The notes under the pieces are model-generated. The model ran no database searches and was not told where the DNA came from. It saw nothing but the letters and a program-made list of their open reading frames with translations. Below, piece after piece: positions 4,971 through 5,047 of a stretch of DNA of 5,047 bases (position 1 is the stretch's first letter; each line of letters begins with the position of its first letter). Source of the stretch: Candidatus Shapirobacteria bacterium UBA2283 (GTDB lineage: Bacteria > Patescibacteriota > Microgenomatia > UBA12405); the NCBI GenBank assembly GCA_002345725.1, contig DDWP01000042.1:1-5047 (forward strand), written 5' to 3'. Position numbers and translations under genes: made by a program.

Positions 4971-5047
4971 ATGCAGTTAGTTAACCAGGCAGTCATACTC
5001 GCCGCTGGCGAGTGCTCTCGTTTCTTTCCCTTTACTCGTAATCAGCA
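4971..5047 (+). CDS. sugar-phosphate nucleotidyltransferase, N-terminal fragment
   Basis: Only 25 codons lie in the window; the gene runs off the right edge. The reading is MQLVNQ followed by AVILAAGECSRFFPFT (7-22) and RNQ. LAAGxxSRFxPxT is the nucleotide-binding start of the NTP_transferase family (glucose-1-phosphate thymidylyltransferases, GlmU-like uridylyltransferases, mannose-1-phosphate guanylyltransferases), which join a nucleoside triphosphate to a sugar phosphate. The second glycine of the usual GxG is replaced by cysteine (Cys15); serine at this place is common in related bacterial proteins, so this need not be a defect. Which sugar is used cannot be said. The start is set by the motif distance and by an extended -10 element 6 nt upstream. 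It is divergently transcribed from the acetyltransferase cluster. Confidence 0.8.
   Translation, partial: MQLVNQAVILAAGECSRFFPFTRNQ

Overview
The window is almost fully coding and AT-rich, with eight complete or partial genes plus the first 25 codons of a ninth. Small compact genes, overlapping starts and stops, an Erm/KsgA-like methyltransferase, an N-terminal nucleotidyltransferase motif of the LAAGxxSRF type and a stand-alone topoisomerase-type zinc-ribbon protein suggest a small-genome bacterium of the Patescibacteria (Candidate Phyla Radiation), possibly near Microgenomates. This is inference from gene content and style; no rRNA or other marker gene is present. UGA is a normal stop (three genes end in TGA and Trp is TGG), which argues against the lineages that read UGA as glycine.

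Left part, plus strand (1-1711): the 3' part of a DUF1295 (steroid 5-alpha-reductase-like) membrane protein, a conserved 140-residue protein of unknown function joined to it by an ATGA overlap, and a six-helix ferric-reductase/MsrQ-like membrane protein with its own predicted promoter. The third gene overlaps the 3' end of the convergent methyltransferase gene by 47 bp.

Right part, minus strand (4936 down to 1665): an apparent five-gene operon. In order of transcription it encodes a GNAT acetyltransferase, a secreted phosphodiester-glycosidase (NAGPA/DUF2233) domain protein with an N-terminal coiled-coil region, a triple zinc-ribbon protein, a 130-residue unknown protein and an Erm/KsgA-type rRNA adenine methyltransferase. 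The first four are joined by a 4-bp overlap, a 1-bp overlap and a 5-bp gap. The last follows after 38 bp and may also have its own promoter. The functions do not form a recognised pathway.

At 4971 a nucleotidyltransferase gene starts on the plus strand and runs off the window. It is divergent from the acetyltransferase gene, with only 34 bp between the start codons.

The most interesting pattern is in the starts. Four genes that could be first in a transcript (1130, 2402, 4936, 4971) each have a TAnnnT hexamer ending 5-6 nt before the ATG, the spacing expected for leaderless mRNAs. The four starts inside gene clusters lack it and instead overlap the upstream gene or have a purine-rich ribosome-binding site. 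I found no tRNA, rRNA, CRISPR array, insertion sequence or convincing terminator, and no recognisable new defence or mobile system.
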